Assembly (NCBI GenBank): GCA_944380775.1
Contig: CALWIP010000043.1
Coordinates: forward strand, 1 to 35,103
Direction of reading: 5' to 3'
Length of the DNA stretch: 35,103 nt
DNA from: an uncultured Clostridia bacterium
Lineage (GTDB): Bacteria > Bacillota > Clostridia > Oscillospirales > Acutalibacteraceae
Shown: one piece after another, positions 18,104 through 26,205 of the stretch
Layout of the letters: each line of letters begins with the position of its first letter
Numbering within the stretch: the first letter of the stretch is position 1
Position numbers and translations under genes: made by a program
Notes under the pieces: model-generated
Seen by the model: only the letters and a program-made list of their open reading frames with translations
Database searches by the model: none
Told to the model about the DNA's origin: nothing

Positions 18104-18943
18104 TCAGCGGTTTGCTGCGCCGCAAAGCGCCTTGAGCTTTTTGGCCTGCTCTTCTGGCGCGCCAAAGGAACCCAGCGGCAAATGATTTTGGGTGTAAAGG
18201 CCATGAAAATCGGTCCCGCCGGTCATCAAAAGGCCGGCGCGCTGTGCGATCTCCTGGTACTGGCCGAGCAGTGCCGGCGGATTTCTCGGGTGCCACACCT
18301 CCACCCCGTCGATTTCCTTCTTTTCGGCGAGTTCCACAAGCAGCTCCATCCCATGATATTCGCCTGGATGCGCCATAACGGCGATCCCTCCCGCCTCATG
18401 GATGCGGCGGATCCCCTCATGGACATCAGGATATTCCACTGGGACGTAAGCGTCCCCTGTTTGGGGGTGGAACAGTTTCTGGTACACCTCTCCGAAAAGC
18501 CCGTCGGCGTAACCGGCTTCTAGCAGCGCCTGCATGATGTGCTGCTTGAAAATATTGGTGCTCCCCTGCGCGCGCCGTACCACAATCTCCGGCGCAATAG
18601 GGTACAGCTTGAGCACCTTTTTCAGCATTTCTTCCGCAGCCCGCCGGCGGCTGTCCCCCGTTTTTTTGCACAGCCCTTCCAGGCGGCCGGGGTGTTGGCA
18701 GCCGTAGCAGAGGATGTGCGCTTTCCTGCCGCGCCTGGTGTCCCATGTGGAAAGCTCCATCCCGGAAAGCACCGTTACGCCGTGCCGTTTTCCGAACACC
18801 TGCGCCCGGGTCACGCCGGCAAAGGTGTCGTGGTCCGTCAAAGCGATGGCGGTTAAGCCAAGCCGCTTGGCCAAGAGCACCAGTTCGTCGATCCCCATTG
18901 AGCCGTCCGACATTTTTGAATGACAATGCAGATCCGCGTCCAC
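18104..18943 (-). CDS. PHP-domain phosphoesterase (RNase AM/TrpH-like)
   Basis: A 279-aa PHP-fold metal-dependent phosphoesterase. Metal ligands are visible in order: HCHSKMSDG (residues 6-14), LTDHD (about 35-39), a Glu in SGMELS, the helical insert, MAHPGEY, and GGTDFHG near the C-terminus. Close relatives are TrpH/YciV, a 5'-3' exonuclease acting on nucleoside 3',5'-bisphosphates and RNA 5' ends. The start is GTG at 18943, 10 bases after AAGGAGGGG. It lies 22 bases downstream of the membrane protein gene and upstream of the TSCPD gene. Confidence 0.85.
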   Translation of the reverse strand: MDADLHCHSKMSDGSMGIDELVLLAKRLGLTAIALTDHDTFAGVTRAQVFGKRHGVTVLSGMELSTWDTRRGRKAHILCYGCQHPGRLEGLCKKTGDSRRRAAEEMLKKVLKLYPIAPEIVVRRAQGSTNIFKQHIMQALLEAGYADGLFGEVYQKLFHPQTGDAYVPVEYPDVHEGIRRIHEAGGIAVMAHPGEYHGMELLVELAEKKEIDGVEVWHPRNPPALLGQYQEIAQRAGLLMTGGTDFHGLYTQNHLPLGSFGAPEEQAKKLKALCGAANR

Positions 18944-18965
18944 TTCTGAATCCCCTCCTTTTCTT

Positions 18966-19763
18966 TCACTGCTCCCCTGATTGCCGTGCAGCCGCCTTCT
19001 TCCTTCTGTGGGCGGTTACCTGGCTGAGAAGGAAGAGCGCCGCGCAAACTGCCCACGCGGCAAGGCCTGCGATCAAAAGCGGCCCCACGCCTGCGGCGTA
19101 CAAGCCGGTGAACGGCAGAAGGAAGAACAGCACCAGCGGGAGCGCCAAATATCCGGAGCGCCGGAACGCGTCCCCCGGGCCGAGCGCATAGGGGGAAAAG
19201 AACAGCTGGAACACCACGCCAAGCGCCAACAGCGGCGGCGCAAACCAAAAGACCGCCGCCAGCCATTCCCAGTCAAAAAAGAGCGGCAGGCCGAGCACCG
19301 CGTCTCCCGCGCCCACACACACAGAAAAAGCCAAAAGGGAAAACACGCTCGCGATGGCAGCTGGGAGGGCGCAGCCGCAAAGGCGCGCCCAGAGCGGCAT
19401 GGACGCTTTGCCGCCCGGCGCACTGTTTTCCTCCGGGGAAGAAAATTCCCAGGCGCCCGCCGCAGACCCCGCCAACAGCGGCACCAACAGAAAAAAGAGC
19501 ATCCCGACCTGGTCTGTCAAAGCGGCAAAAAGGACCTGACGCTCCGCAAAGCCGCGGAGATAGGACGGGATCAGCTGCCGCAGGACCGCGGCGCTGCCGG
19601 GTTCCTCCGGCGCTAAAAAGGCGAGCGCAAGCAGAACAAGCGGGATTCCGACAGAAAACGCCGCCAAAAGGAGGGCGAACGCGGCGCGCGTGAATTTTGC
19701 CTTACCGGCGCGCTTCCCGACTTCCCGAACCTGTGCCCATTTTTCGCCCGCATTCCTTTCCAT
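18966..19763 (-). CDS. Uncharacterised polytopic membrane protein
   Basis: A 265-aa protein with a basic cytoplasmic N-terminus (about 1-25) and six hydrophobic segments, roughly at 26-50, 84-106, 125-155, 165-190, 208-225 and 228-250. Overall shape is like an ABC-2-type permease subunit, but no ATPase is adjacent and no signature is clear. The ATG at 19763 has AAAGGA 11 bases upstream; a second candidate lies a few codons in. I do not recognise the family. Proximity to the PHP gene suggests a shared transcript, not a shared function. Confidence 0.6.
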   Translation of the reverse strand: MERNAGEKWAQVREVGKRAGKAKFTRAAFALLLAAFSVGIPLVLLALAFLAPEEPGSAAVLRQLIPSYLRGFAERQVLFAALTDQVGMLFFLLVPLLAGSAAGAWEFSSPEENSAPGGKASMPLWARLCGCALPAAIASVFSLLAFSVCVGAGDAVLGLPLFFDWEWLAAVFWFAPPLLALGVVFQLFFSPYALGPGDAFRRSGYLALPLVLFFLLPFTGLYAAGVGPLLIAGLAAWAVCAALFLLSQVTAHRRKKAAARQSGEQ

Positions 19764-19786
19764 TGGTTTCGCCGTCCTTTCTCAGC

Positions 19787-19822
19787 GCCGCCGCGCCCTC
19801 GGTGAGCCGGGAGCGCGGCGGC
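19787..19822. other. GC-rich inverted repeat downstream of the group-B-like hydrogenase gene
   Basis: A perfect 10-bp stem GCCGCCGCGC/GCGCGGCGGC (19787-19796 with 19813-19822), 16-base loop, about 40 bases after the hydrogenase stop. No U-tract follows on the minus strand, so it may slow polymerase or protect a 3' end rather than terminate. Confidence 0.4.
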
Positions 19823-19864
19823 CTTCCCCAATTTTCTACACTTGCGGCAGAAAAGATGTGCAAG

Positions 19865-21304
19865 TTACACCATTTTGACCTGTGAGAAATCGTGGATTTC
19901 TTCCAAATTTTCCTTAATGCCGCGCTGATCCGCCGCCGCCATAAGCTTCGAGCGGTTCTTTTGCAGCTTCTGCATCACTTCAACGCCGGCGGGACCCGCT
20001 ACGCAGCCGCCCTCGCACGCCATACCCTCGAGAAGGTCATCCTGAATCTTTCCAGCGTTGAGCAGCAGCAGGGCTTTTTTGCACTCGCGCGCGCCGTTGC
20101 AGCGCTGGCAGCTGAACGGCATGTCGAAGTTCTCTTCCTCCAGGGCTGCCGTCACAGCGCCGCTCACGCCGCCGCTTACGGCAAAGCCCTTGCCCATGCG
20201 GCTGCCGTCCTGTTCGTTTTCCGCCTCGTTTTCCACGCGGATCTCCTTGGCGTCAAACAGGGCCGCCAATTCCTCAAAGGTCATGACAAAATCAGCGGAT
20301 TCCTCCACTTTGTGAATTTCCATCTTCTTTGCAATGCACGGCCCAATAAAAACCACCTTTGCCCCAGGATGGTTCAAACGAATATAACGCGCTGTCGCCG
20401 TCATCGGCGAAACCGTGTGCGAAATCAGCGGAACCAACTTGGGGAAATGCTTTTCAATCATATCGACAAAAGCAGGGCAGCAAGAGGTCGTCATTTTCCG
20501 GCCGGCTTTCAGGTTTTCCTTCAGCTCCTGGGCCTCATGCGACGCGACCGCGTCGGCGCCGAGCGAAACCTCTACCGCGCCGTCAAAGCCCAGCTTTTTC
20601 AGCGCAGATTTGATCATGCCGACATTGGCAAGCCCGAAGTGGCCCTCAATGGCCGGTGCAAAGGTTGCGAAAACCGGCGTTTCGCTTTTGAGCTCGCGGA
20701 TGATGGCCACAACGCTGGAGCGGTCTGTCAGCGCGCCGAACGGGCAATTGGTCGTGCATGCGCCGCAGCTGATGCAGCGGTCGTAGTTAATGGCCGCCTG
20801 TTTATTTTCGTCCATGGTAATGGCGTCCACCGGGCAGGCGCGCAGGCAGGGACGCATCGTATCTGAAATGGCGTTGTATGGGCAAGCCGCGGCGCAGCGC
20901 CCACATTCTTTGCATTTGGTTGGGTCGATGTACGCCTTTTTGCCTGTAACGCTGATGGCGCCAAACGGGCAGGCAGAGTAGCATTTTTTCGCCAGGCATT
21001 TCTGGCAGTTGTCCGTAACGGTGAAACGGCTGATGGGGCAACCCTCGCACGCTGCGGGCAGAACACCGATAATCCCATGGTCGCTCTGCTTTGGCAGCGG
21101 CACGCCGCAGGCGGCGGTGACGCGCTCGCGGATGATCTCCCGTTCACGGTAGATGCAGCAGCGGAACGTCGGCGTCGGGCCGGGGATGATCTGATAAGGG
21201 ATGTCCCCGATCTCCTGTTCCAGCCGGCCTTCAAAGCAAAGCTTGGCGACCGTTTTCAATACTTCATATTTGAGCTGCTTCGCGCTGTTATCGTACTGTA
21301 TCAT
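19865..21304 (-). CDS. [FeFe]-hydrogenase, group-B-like, with N-terminal ferredoxin clusters
   Basis: A 479-aa iron-only hydrogenase. The N-terminal half carries cysteine clusters for several [4Fe-4S] centres (CEGCPISRF, NCQKCLAKKC, CKECGRCAAACP, CISCGACTTNCP). The H-cluster domain has all three motifs: L1 TSCCPAF, L2 FIGPCIAKKME and L3 MACEGGCVAGPAG. L1 and L2 differ from the group A forms (TSCCPxW, MPCxxK) and match the group B style. The proton-relay Cys and the cluster ligands are present, so it is probably catalytic. The ATG at 21304 has GAGGA 7 bases upstream; an ATG at 21325 lacks a site. It lies 156 bases after the phosphatase gene, behind two hairpins. Confidence 0.88.
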   Translation of the reverse strand: MIQYDNSAKQLKYEVLKTVAKLCFEGRLEQEIGDIPYQIIPGPTPTFRCCIYREREIIRERVTAACGVPLPKQSDHGIIGVLPAACEGCPISRFTVTDNCQKCLAKKCYSACPFGAISVTGKKAYIDPTKCKECGRCAAACPYNAISDTMRPCLRACPVDAITMDENKQAAINYDRCISCGACTTNCPFGALTDRSSVVAIIRELKSETPVFATFAPAIEGHFGLANVGMIKSALKKLGFDGAVEVSLGADAVASHEAQELKENLKAGRKMTTSCCPAFVDMIEKHFPKLVPLISHTVSPMTATARYIRLNHPGAKVVFIGPCIAKKMEIHKVEESADFVMTFEELAALFDAKEIRVENEAENEQDGSRMGKGFAVSGGVSGAVTAALEEENFDMPFSCQRCNGARECKKALLLLNAGKIQDDLLEGMACEGGCVAGPAGVEVMQKLQKNRSKLMAAADQRGIKENLEEIHDFSQVKMV

Positions 21305-21375
21305 AAACACTTCCTCTTTATTCATCTGTTTGGCCGCAGGGATTTCTGCTTCCGCCTTCCGGAAAAGCGCCGCCG

Positions 21376-21402
21376 GGGGACGGCGCCTGCTACGCCGTCC
21401 CC
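21376..21402. other. Intergenic hairpin before the group-B-like hydrogenase gene
   Basis: A 10-bp perfect stem GGGGACGGCG/CGCCGTCCCC with a 7-base loop, in the 156-base gap between the phosphatase and hydrogenase genes. No U-tract follows on the transcribed strand. Confidence 0.45.
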
Positions 21403-21419
21403 GCTTGCCGCTGCGCCGC

Positions 21420-21448
21420 GGGAACGCAGGGCTTACTTGCCCGTTCCC
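21420..21448. other. Second intergenic hairpin, just after the phosphatase stop
   Basis: An outer 7-bp stem GGGAACG/CGTTCCC with an inner GGGC/GCCC stem and a 2-base bulge, starting 12 bases past the phosphatase stop. Together with the neighbouring hairpin it could set differential stability or partial termination between the sensory and catalytic parts of the cluster. Confidence 0.45.
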
Positions 21449-21460
21449 ACCGGTTTTTGT

Positions 21461-22633
21461 TTAATAATAAACCTTTTCGACTTCCTTGCCCATTCGCTTG
21501 ACAAGGCCGCAAAGCTCGTCGAGCAATTTCATTTTAATGCTGAGATCCGCCGGGAGGCCCGGGTTCTGATGCGCCGGGTTGATTGCTTTGCCAATGAAAA
21601 TTTTCAGCGACGTGCAGTCCTCCAGCAGAAGCTTCGCGATCATCGAAGCGCCATTTTGCTCGTCCAGCTTGCGGAAATAGTACTCGTCCGCCTGGTGGTC
21701 CAAGTAATCCCGGATGATATCCACCGCGCGGCTGAGCGTAAGCACGCCTTCCGTCACAAGGTCAATGCCTTCAATCTTCGCGACCGGCGGCAGCGTCGGG
21801 TCAATATAATTGATCGACGTTTCAATTTTCCGGTTCAGCACGCGCGCCACAATGTTCGCGCTGGTGCCGCCGCACACCATCTTCTTGCCCGGGCTGGTCA
21901 TGAAATCATGCACCATCCGGTTGTCGTTCGCCTTGTCCACCGGCGGTCCGGAGAGCATATTCACCGGGCAGCGCGGCGCAATGCGTACCACCAGGCAGGT
22001 GGAGTCGTCGCCGGGGCGGTCCATGTACAATTCATTCACCGCCTGGGAAAGGGAGGTCGCCAGGCGCGGCGCGGAATGCTCTTTCAGTGTGGTCTTTGCC
22101 AGCCAGGAAGAAACATTGTCCCAGTTCCAGCCGAAATTCAGCGCCTGCCCCACGCCGGCATAGATGACGCCGTCGCTCAAAAGGGTGAGCACATCACCCG
22201 GGCGGACGGTGAACCGGCTCTCCGCGATGTTTTTCCCGGCGCATTGGCGGTACTCCGACTCAATTTCCATCACCTTTCCGTTGCGGATGAAGATGCAGGG
22301 CGGGTTGTCAAATTCCACCAGGTAAACGCTGCCATCATCGTAGATCTGCAAAATGCTGAACGTGGAATATGCCAGCTTACGGACGTTGCACACCGGCAGC
22401 GTGCTGGTAATGGTCTCGACGGCCTCTTCCACAGAAGCGCCTTCATTGAGCATCGTGGAGATAATGGTGCTGGTGAGGGTGGAAAGGATGTTCGCTTTTA
22501 CGCCGCTCCCCAGGCCGTCCGCCAGCACGCAGATGGTGGAATTCTCTGTGCGCGTAATCTTGACCTTGTCGCCGCAGAGCTCTTCCCCGAATTTGTTCAA
22601 GCTGCGAAACGCAGTGTCAACATGCATCCTCAT
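21461..22633 (-). CDS. SpoIIE/PP2C-type serine phosphatase coupled to HydS
   Basis: A 390-aa protein with a PP2C-like/SpoIIE phosphatase fold in its first 220 residues. Metal-binding acidic motifs are visible (ICVLADGLGSGVKAN, LTLLSDGVIYAG, GDDSTCLVVRI). The remaining about 170 residues are a conserved-looking C-terminal domain that I do not recognise (from VCGGTSANIVARVLNRKIE). Its ATG overlaps the hydS stop as ATGA, the classic translational-coupling arrangement. PP2C-like phosphatases next to sensory [FeFe]-hydrogenases are a known clostridial arrangement, so it is the likely output of the sensor. The substrate phosphoprotein is not in this window. Confidence 0.87.
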   Translation of the reverse strand: MRMHVDTAFRSLNKFGEELCGDKVKITRTENSTICVLADGLGSGVKANILSTLTSTIISTMLNEGASVEEAVETITSTLPVCNVRKLAYSTFSILQIYDDGSVYLVEFDNPPCIFIRNGKVMEIESEYRQCAGKNIAESRFTVRPGDVLTLLSDGVIYAGVGQALNFGWNWDNVSSWLAKTTLKEHSAPRLATSLSQAVNELYMDRPGDDSTCLVVRIAPRCPVNMLSGPPVDKANDNRMVHDFMTSPGKKMVCGGTSANIVARVLNRKIETSINYIDPTLPPVAKIEGIDLVTEGVLTLSRAVDIIRDYLDHQADEYYFRKLDEQNGASMIAKLLLEDCTSLKIFIGKAINPAHQNPGLPADLSIKMKLLDELCGLVKRMGKEVEKVYY

Positions 22634-24342
22634 GTTTCATCACCATTATATACAATCATGTCCTTGAGCTTCGTCAGGGTCACCTTGGTCTCCGCCGTGG
22701 TCTCACCGAGCAGGCTGGCAATCTGCTGTGCGGCAACCATCTGCTTGTCGATGACCTTCTGCGCCATCTCCATGGTCTCCACGCGCAGCTTATACTGGTT
22801 CTCCTGCAGCGTTACCTCAGAGGTGATGTCGCGGAAAATACCCATCGCGATATTTTCTTTCGCAATATAGACAATCGACTGCATGGTGGTGAGGCCATAT
22901 TCCTTATATTGGACACGCTTTTCATGGATCGACTGCTTACTCTCAAAGACAAACTGGAAGTCGGAGGAGTCAATCAGCTCGTAAAGGCATTTCTGGAGCG
23001 CCTCGTGGCGGCTAATGTGGAACGCCTTCTCCGCAGCGGCGTTGAATTCGATAATATTCATCTCGCTGTCGACAATCATCGTGATATTGGGGGTCTCCGA
23101 CAGCACATAATTGGAGAGGGATTCGGCCCGCTCCTTCATGTACGGCATGCACATGCCAAGCTCCGCCTTATTCTGGTAGACGGCAATAGCCTTGGCGCGG
23201 CAAGACGGGTAGCCGCAGGAACCGCAGTTGAGCTCGTCTTCCGGGCTCTCCTTGCCGATCTTCGAGAGGATCGCGCGGATGGTGGCTTCGTCCGGGATAT
23301 CTTCCTTGACAGACCGGTCGACAAACTGCATCGCCATCGGGATTGACTCCGGAAGCGGGGGATATTCCTCCGCGTCCTCCATCGCGTAATCCTCAATCTT
23401 CAGCTTGGTCGAGAAACGGGAAACGCTGTCGCGCACAGTAGCCGGGCCGTTGATGCACGCGCCCTTACAGATGTTGATCTCAATAACGCAGTGCCTAAGG
23501 TCGCCGCGCTCCAAGGAATGGCAGAGGTCGATGCACTCCTGCGGGCCGCTCACGCTCAGCAGCTTCCAGTCTCCGGTGCCGCCAATATTGCGCAGCGAAG
23601 CGAGGATGCCATCCGTCACCGGGTACATGCGCAGGATGCGGGAACTCGGGTTGAGGAACGACGCCGGTTTCGCCTGCTCAACCAATTCGCCATTCTCGTT
23701 CATCCAATTTGCGAGGTCTTCAAACGTCAGCACCGCGTCGATCTCGTTGTTGTGGCGGATGTCGCCCGCCTCGTCAATCTTGGCAATGCACGGGCCGGCA
23801 AACACAACCTTGGTCTGCGGGCCGAAGCTCTTTTTCAGTAGCCGCCCATGGGCAATCATCGGGGAAACAACCGGCGCCATCTGCGGCACGAGGGACGGGA
23901 AATAGGTTTCGATCAAGCGGTTTGCCGAGGGGCAGCAGGTGGTGATAATATTCTCCATCTGGTTTTCCTGCATGAGGCGGTGATACTCTGCCGTCACATA
24001 AGCGGCGCCTTCGCTGGTCTCCGAGACGCCGTAAAATCCCAGCGCCTTGAGTGCGCCCACCAGCTTCTGGGGGCTTTCCATGTCAAACGAACCAAAATAA
24101 GACGGCGCAAGAGAGAGGATGACCTTTTCCCCCTGGCGCAGGAAGCCCTTGACCAGTTCAAGGTCGCTTGCGAGCGTCTTTGCGTTCTGCGGGCATTCCT
24201 CCAAGCAAGTCCCACAGAGGATGCAGGTGCGGTCGATAATCGTCGCCTGCTCGTTTTCCACTTTGATCGATTTGACCGGGCAAACCTTAACACATTTGTA
24301 GCAGTTCTTGCAATTCGCCTTCTTTAACCCAATTACACTCAT
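22630..24342 (-). CDS. hydS: Sensory [FeFe]-hydrogenase with PAS domain (HydS type)
   Basis: A 570-aa multidomain protein. Two N-terminal [4Fe-4S] motifs (CKNCYKCVKVCP and CILCGTCLEECP) lead into an H-cluster domain with L1 TTCCPS, L2 AGPCIAKIDE and L3 NICKGACINGPA. Then come a CGSCGYPSC Fe-S motif (PF04060 type, about 370), a PAS domain (about 405-505) and a C-terminal helical segment (about 510-560). There is no kinase domain. This layout is that of group C sensory hydrogenases, thought to sense H2 or redox state and pass it on through the PAS domain. Start ATG at 24342 after GGGAGAAG. The stop overlaps the phosphatase start. Confidence 0.9.
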   Translation of the reverse strand: MSVIGLKKANCKNCYKCVKVCPVKSIKVENEQATIIDRTCILCGTCLEECPQNAKTLASDLELVKGFLRQGEKVILSLAPSYFGSFDMESPQKLVGALKALGFYGVSETSEGAAYVTAEYHRLMQENQMENIITTCCPSANRLIETYFPSLVPQMAPVVSPMIAHGRLLKKSFGPQTKVVFAGPCIAKIDEAGDIRHNNEIDAVLTFEDLANWMNENGELVEQAKPASFLNPSSRILRMYPVTDGILASLRNIGGTGDWKLLSVSGPQECIDLCHSLERGDLRHCVIEINICKGACINGPATVRDSVSRFSTKLKIEDYAMEDAEEYPPLPESIPMAMQFVDRSVKEDIPDEATIRAILSKIGKESPEDELNCGSCGYPSCRAKAIAVYQNKAELGMCMPYMKERAESLSNYVLSETPNITMIVDSEMNIIEFNAAAEKAFHISRHEALQKCLYELIDSSDFQFVFESKQSIHEKRVQYKEYGLTTMQSIVYIAKENIAMGIFRDITSEVTLQENQYKLRVETMEMAQKVIDKQMVAAQQIASLLGETTAETKVTLTKLKDMIVYNGDET

Positions 24343-24369
24343 TTTTCTTCTCCCATTTTCCTCCGCAGT

Positions 24370-24615
24370 TTAATTCAGCCGCTTCAATACTTCGTCCCGG
24401 AAAAATGCTTCCGCCTCCAGCGGGGTGACCTTAAAGCGCTCGCCGTTCATGCTGACGCACACGCCGTTGCTGGTGCACTCCCCCATGCAGAACGATCCTT
24501 TGAGTTCGAGTTTGTCCTGCAGGCTGTGCAGCGCGATCAAGCGCTCAAAAATCTTGATCAAATCGTGCGACCCCTTCAGATGGCAGGAGCTGCCAATACA
24601 AACGGTGATGTCCAT
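24370..24615 (-). CDS. [2Fe-2S] thioredoxin-like ferredoxin (NuoE/HydC-like)
   Basis: An 81-aa protein with cysteines at 6, 11, 43 and 47 (CIGSSC ... CMGEC), the four-ligand pattern of thioredoxin-fold [2Fe-2S] proteins related to NuoE and the small subunit of electron-bifurcating hydrogenases, plus an extra Cys at 53. It is the first gene of the hydrogenase cluster, 27 bases before hydS. A role in passing electrons to or from HydS is inference from context. The ATG at 24615 follows AGGGGGAAA. Confidence 0.87.
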   Translation of the reverse strand: MDITVCIGSSCHLKGSHDLIKIFERLIALHSLQDKLELKGSFCMGECTSNGVCVSMNGERFKVTPLEAEAFFRDEVLKRLN

Positions 24616-24640
24616 ATGCTGCTTTCCCCCTAGTTACGCC

Positions 24641-24658
24641 TGTTAATTTTTTGTCACA
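24641..24658. promoter_or_regulatory. Weak Rex-like inverted repeat upstream of the hydrogenase cluster
   Basis: TGTTAATTTTTTGTCACA lies between the -10 box and the first gene of the cluster. One half (TGTTAA) matches the Rex consensus TTGTTAANNNNTTAACAA well; the other half is poor (about 4 of 7). Rex senses NADH/NAD and controls hydrogenase genes in clostridia, which makes the position sensible, but the match alone is weak. Confidence 0.25.
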
Positions 24659-24677
24659 CGGCGTTTGTTCTTGTATC

Positions 24678-24706
24678 ATTATACCATCCGGCAGGATTTC
24701 TGGCAA
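24678..24706 (-). promoter_or_regulatory. Promoter of the hydrogenase sensory cluster
   Basis: TTGCCA (24706-24701), 17-base spacer, TATAAT (24683-24678), about 63 bases before the [2Fe-2S] protein start. Near-consensus and the only clear promoter in the gap. Confidence 0.75.
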
Positions 24707-24774
24707 GAGAAAATAGTGGAAGTTGGACGTAAAATTCCGCGCACCCGCGCCCCAGAAACCGCGCCGGGGCGCGC

Positions 24775-26106
24775 TCACAGGTTTCGTAGTCCCTTGGGGT
24801 AATGGTTTTTCATCCGGCCGCCGGAGCATTTGCCGAACCCGACGGTCACACCGCCCGCAGCGACGCCGGCGTAGCCCTTCCAGCCGCCGGGCGCTTCGAG
24901 CTCTTCACCGTGTAAAAATGCGGCCAATTCGGGGGAATCCAACGGGAGGTCCAGGCAGAGGCGCAACCCCTGCGCTCCCGCCGCTTGGAACAGCGCGTGG
25001 GACGGTTCCAGGCGCCCCTTCCCGCGGGCTTCTGCCGCCAGCACCCCGGCCCGGAGCACGCCCAGGCCCTGCCACGCGGGCAGGTCTTCCGGCAAAAGCC
25101 AGAATTGCCCGCCCTCGCGCGCGACGGCGCCCACCGGCGGCCGTGGGAAAATCTCCTGCATCAGCGCGCGGACCGCGCCCGCCTCCGGCGCGTCCCGATG
25201 TGCCGGAGCCGCCTCCCGTAGGGTGTCCCCGCATTTACGCAGGCGCACGGCGAAATGCCCTTCTCCACCGTCCATAGGGAAGATCCGGCGCGCCTGCGCC
25301 ATCCCAAAACCGGGGCGGCCAAAAGGTTCCTTTGCGTCCTCCAGCGAAAACTCTGGGTGCCCCTGCAAAAAGGCGCAGATCACCCCTTCGTTTTCTTCAT
25401 AAGAAAACGTACAGGTCGAATAAACCAGGACGCCGCCCGGCCGCAGCGCCAGCGCTGCGGACTCCAAAATGGCGGACTGCCGCCGGGCGCAGGCCGCCAC
25501 ATGCGCGGGGCTCCAATCTGCGGCGGCCGCCGCTTCCCGGCGGAACATCCCCTCCCCGGAACACGGCGCATCTACCAGCACTCTGTCAAAAAAGCCGGAG
25601 AGCCTCGCACACAGCTTCTCCGGGTGGCAGCATGAGACCGCGGCGTTGCGCACGCCAAGGCGCTCGAGGTTCGAAAGTAGCGCCAAAGCGCGGCTCTTGA
25701 CAATCTCGTTTGCCCAAAGCAAGCCCTGTCCGCCGAGCATCCCGGCAATCTGCGTCGATTTTCCGCCGGGGGCCGCGCAGAGGTCGAGAACCCGCTCGCC
25801 GGGCTGCGGCGCAAGCAGCGTCACGGCGCTGCCTGCCGAAGGCTCCTGTAAATAGAACGCGCCCGCGTGGTGTAACGGGTGCGTGCCCAGCTTGGGCGCA
25901 TCTGCGGGCAAGTACCAGCTTCCCTCCGCAAACGGCGTCCGCCGGGTGAGAAACGGGAACGCCTCCCGGATCTGCGCTTCCCCGCATTTCAACGGGTTGA
26001 CGCGCAGGCCGCGGAACGGCGGTTCCCGGTAGCAAGACCGCAGCGCTTCGGTCTCTTCGCCCAAATAAGGGCGCATCCGTTCTAAAAATTCCTTTGGGAT
26101 CTCCAT
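24775..26106 (-). CDS. rsmF: 16S rRNA m5C methyltransferase, RsmF/NOL1-NOP2-Sun family
   Basis: A 443-aa SAM-dependent RNA (cytosine-5) methyltransferase. The SAM motif DLCAAPGGKS (about residue 110) is followed by the two catalytic cysteines of the family: DAPCSGEGMFR (motif IV) and YSTCTFSYEENE (motif VI). After about residue 290 comes a C-terminal extension ending in a PUA-like RsmF domain (GGRMKNHYPKGLRNL). The ATG at 26106 gives the family-like N-terminus MEIPKEFLERM; TTG 26115 and GTG 26112 are alternatives, and none has a strong ribosome binding site. The codon third positions are very GC-rich. It stands alone. Confidence 0.9.
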   Translation of the reverse strand: MEIPKEFLERMRPYLGEETEALRSCYREPPFRGLRVNPLKCGEAQIREAFPFLTRRTPFAEGSWYLPADAPKLGTHPLHHAGAFYLQEPSAGSAVTLLAPQPGERVLDLCAAPGGKSTQIAGMLGGQGLLWANEIVKSRALALLSNLERLGVRNAAVSCCHPEKLCARLSGFFDRVLVDAPCSGEGMFRREAAAAADWSPAHVAACARRQSAILESAALALRPGGVLVYSTCTFSYEENEGVICAFLQGHPEFSLEDAKEPFGRPGFGMAQARRIFPMDGGEGHFAVRLRKCGDTLREAAPAHRDAPEAGAVRALMQEIFPRPPVGAVAREGGQFWLLPEDLPAWQGLGVLRAGVLAAEARGKGRLEPSHALFQAAGAQGLRLCLDLPLDSPELAAFLHGEELEAPGGWKGYAGVAAGGVTVGFGKCSGGRMKNHYPKGLRNL

Positions 26107-26130
26107 TTTCACCAACCATTCCGGCGTTTT

Positions 26131-26162
26131 CCGCCCGCACAGGACAAAGCCCGTGCGGGCGG
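26131..26162. other. Perfect inverted repeat between the HTH gene and rsmF
   Basis: A 10-bp stem CCGCCCGCAC/GTGCGGGCGG with a 12-base loop lies between the HTH stop and the rsmF start. On the minus strand it is not followed by U residues; on the plus strand a T-run appears about 12 bases later. It may be a weak terminator or an rsmF leader structure. Confidence 0.45.
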
Positions 26163-26205
26163 CTGCCGTTTGATTTTTTCCGGTGGGATTTCTCCCCCGG
26201 CGCTT

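Noticed and set aside
21077-22870. A 597-codon plus-strand open frame
   Set aside because: It is antisense to the phosphatase gene and parts of the two hydrogenase genes, all of which have clear family motifs; its own protein has none.
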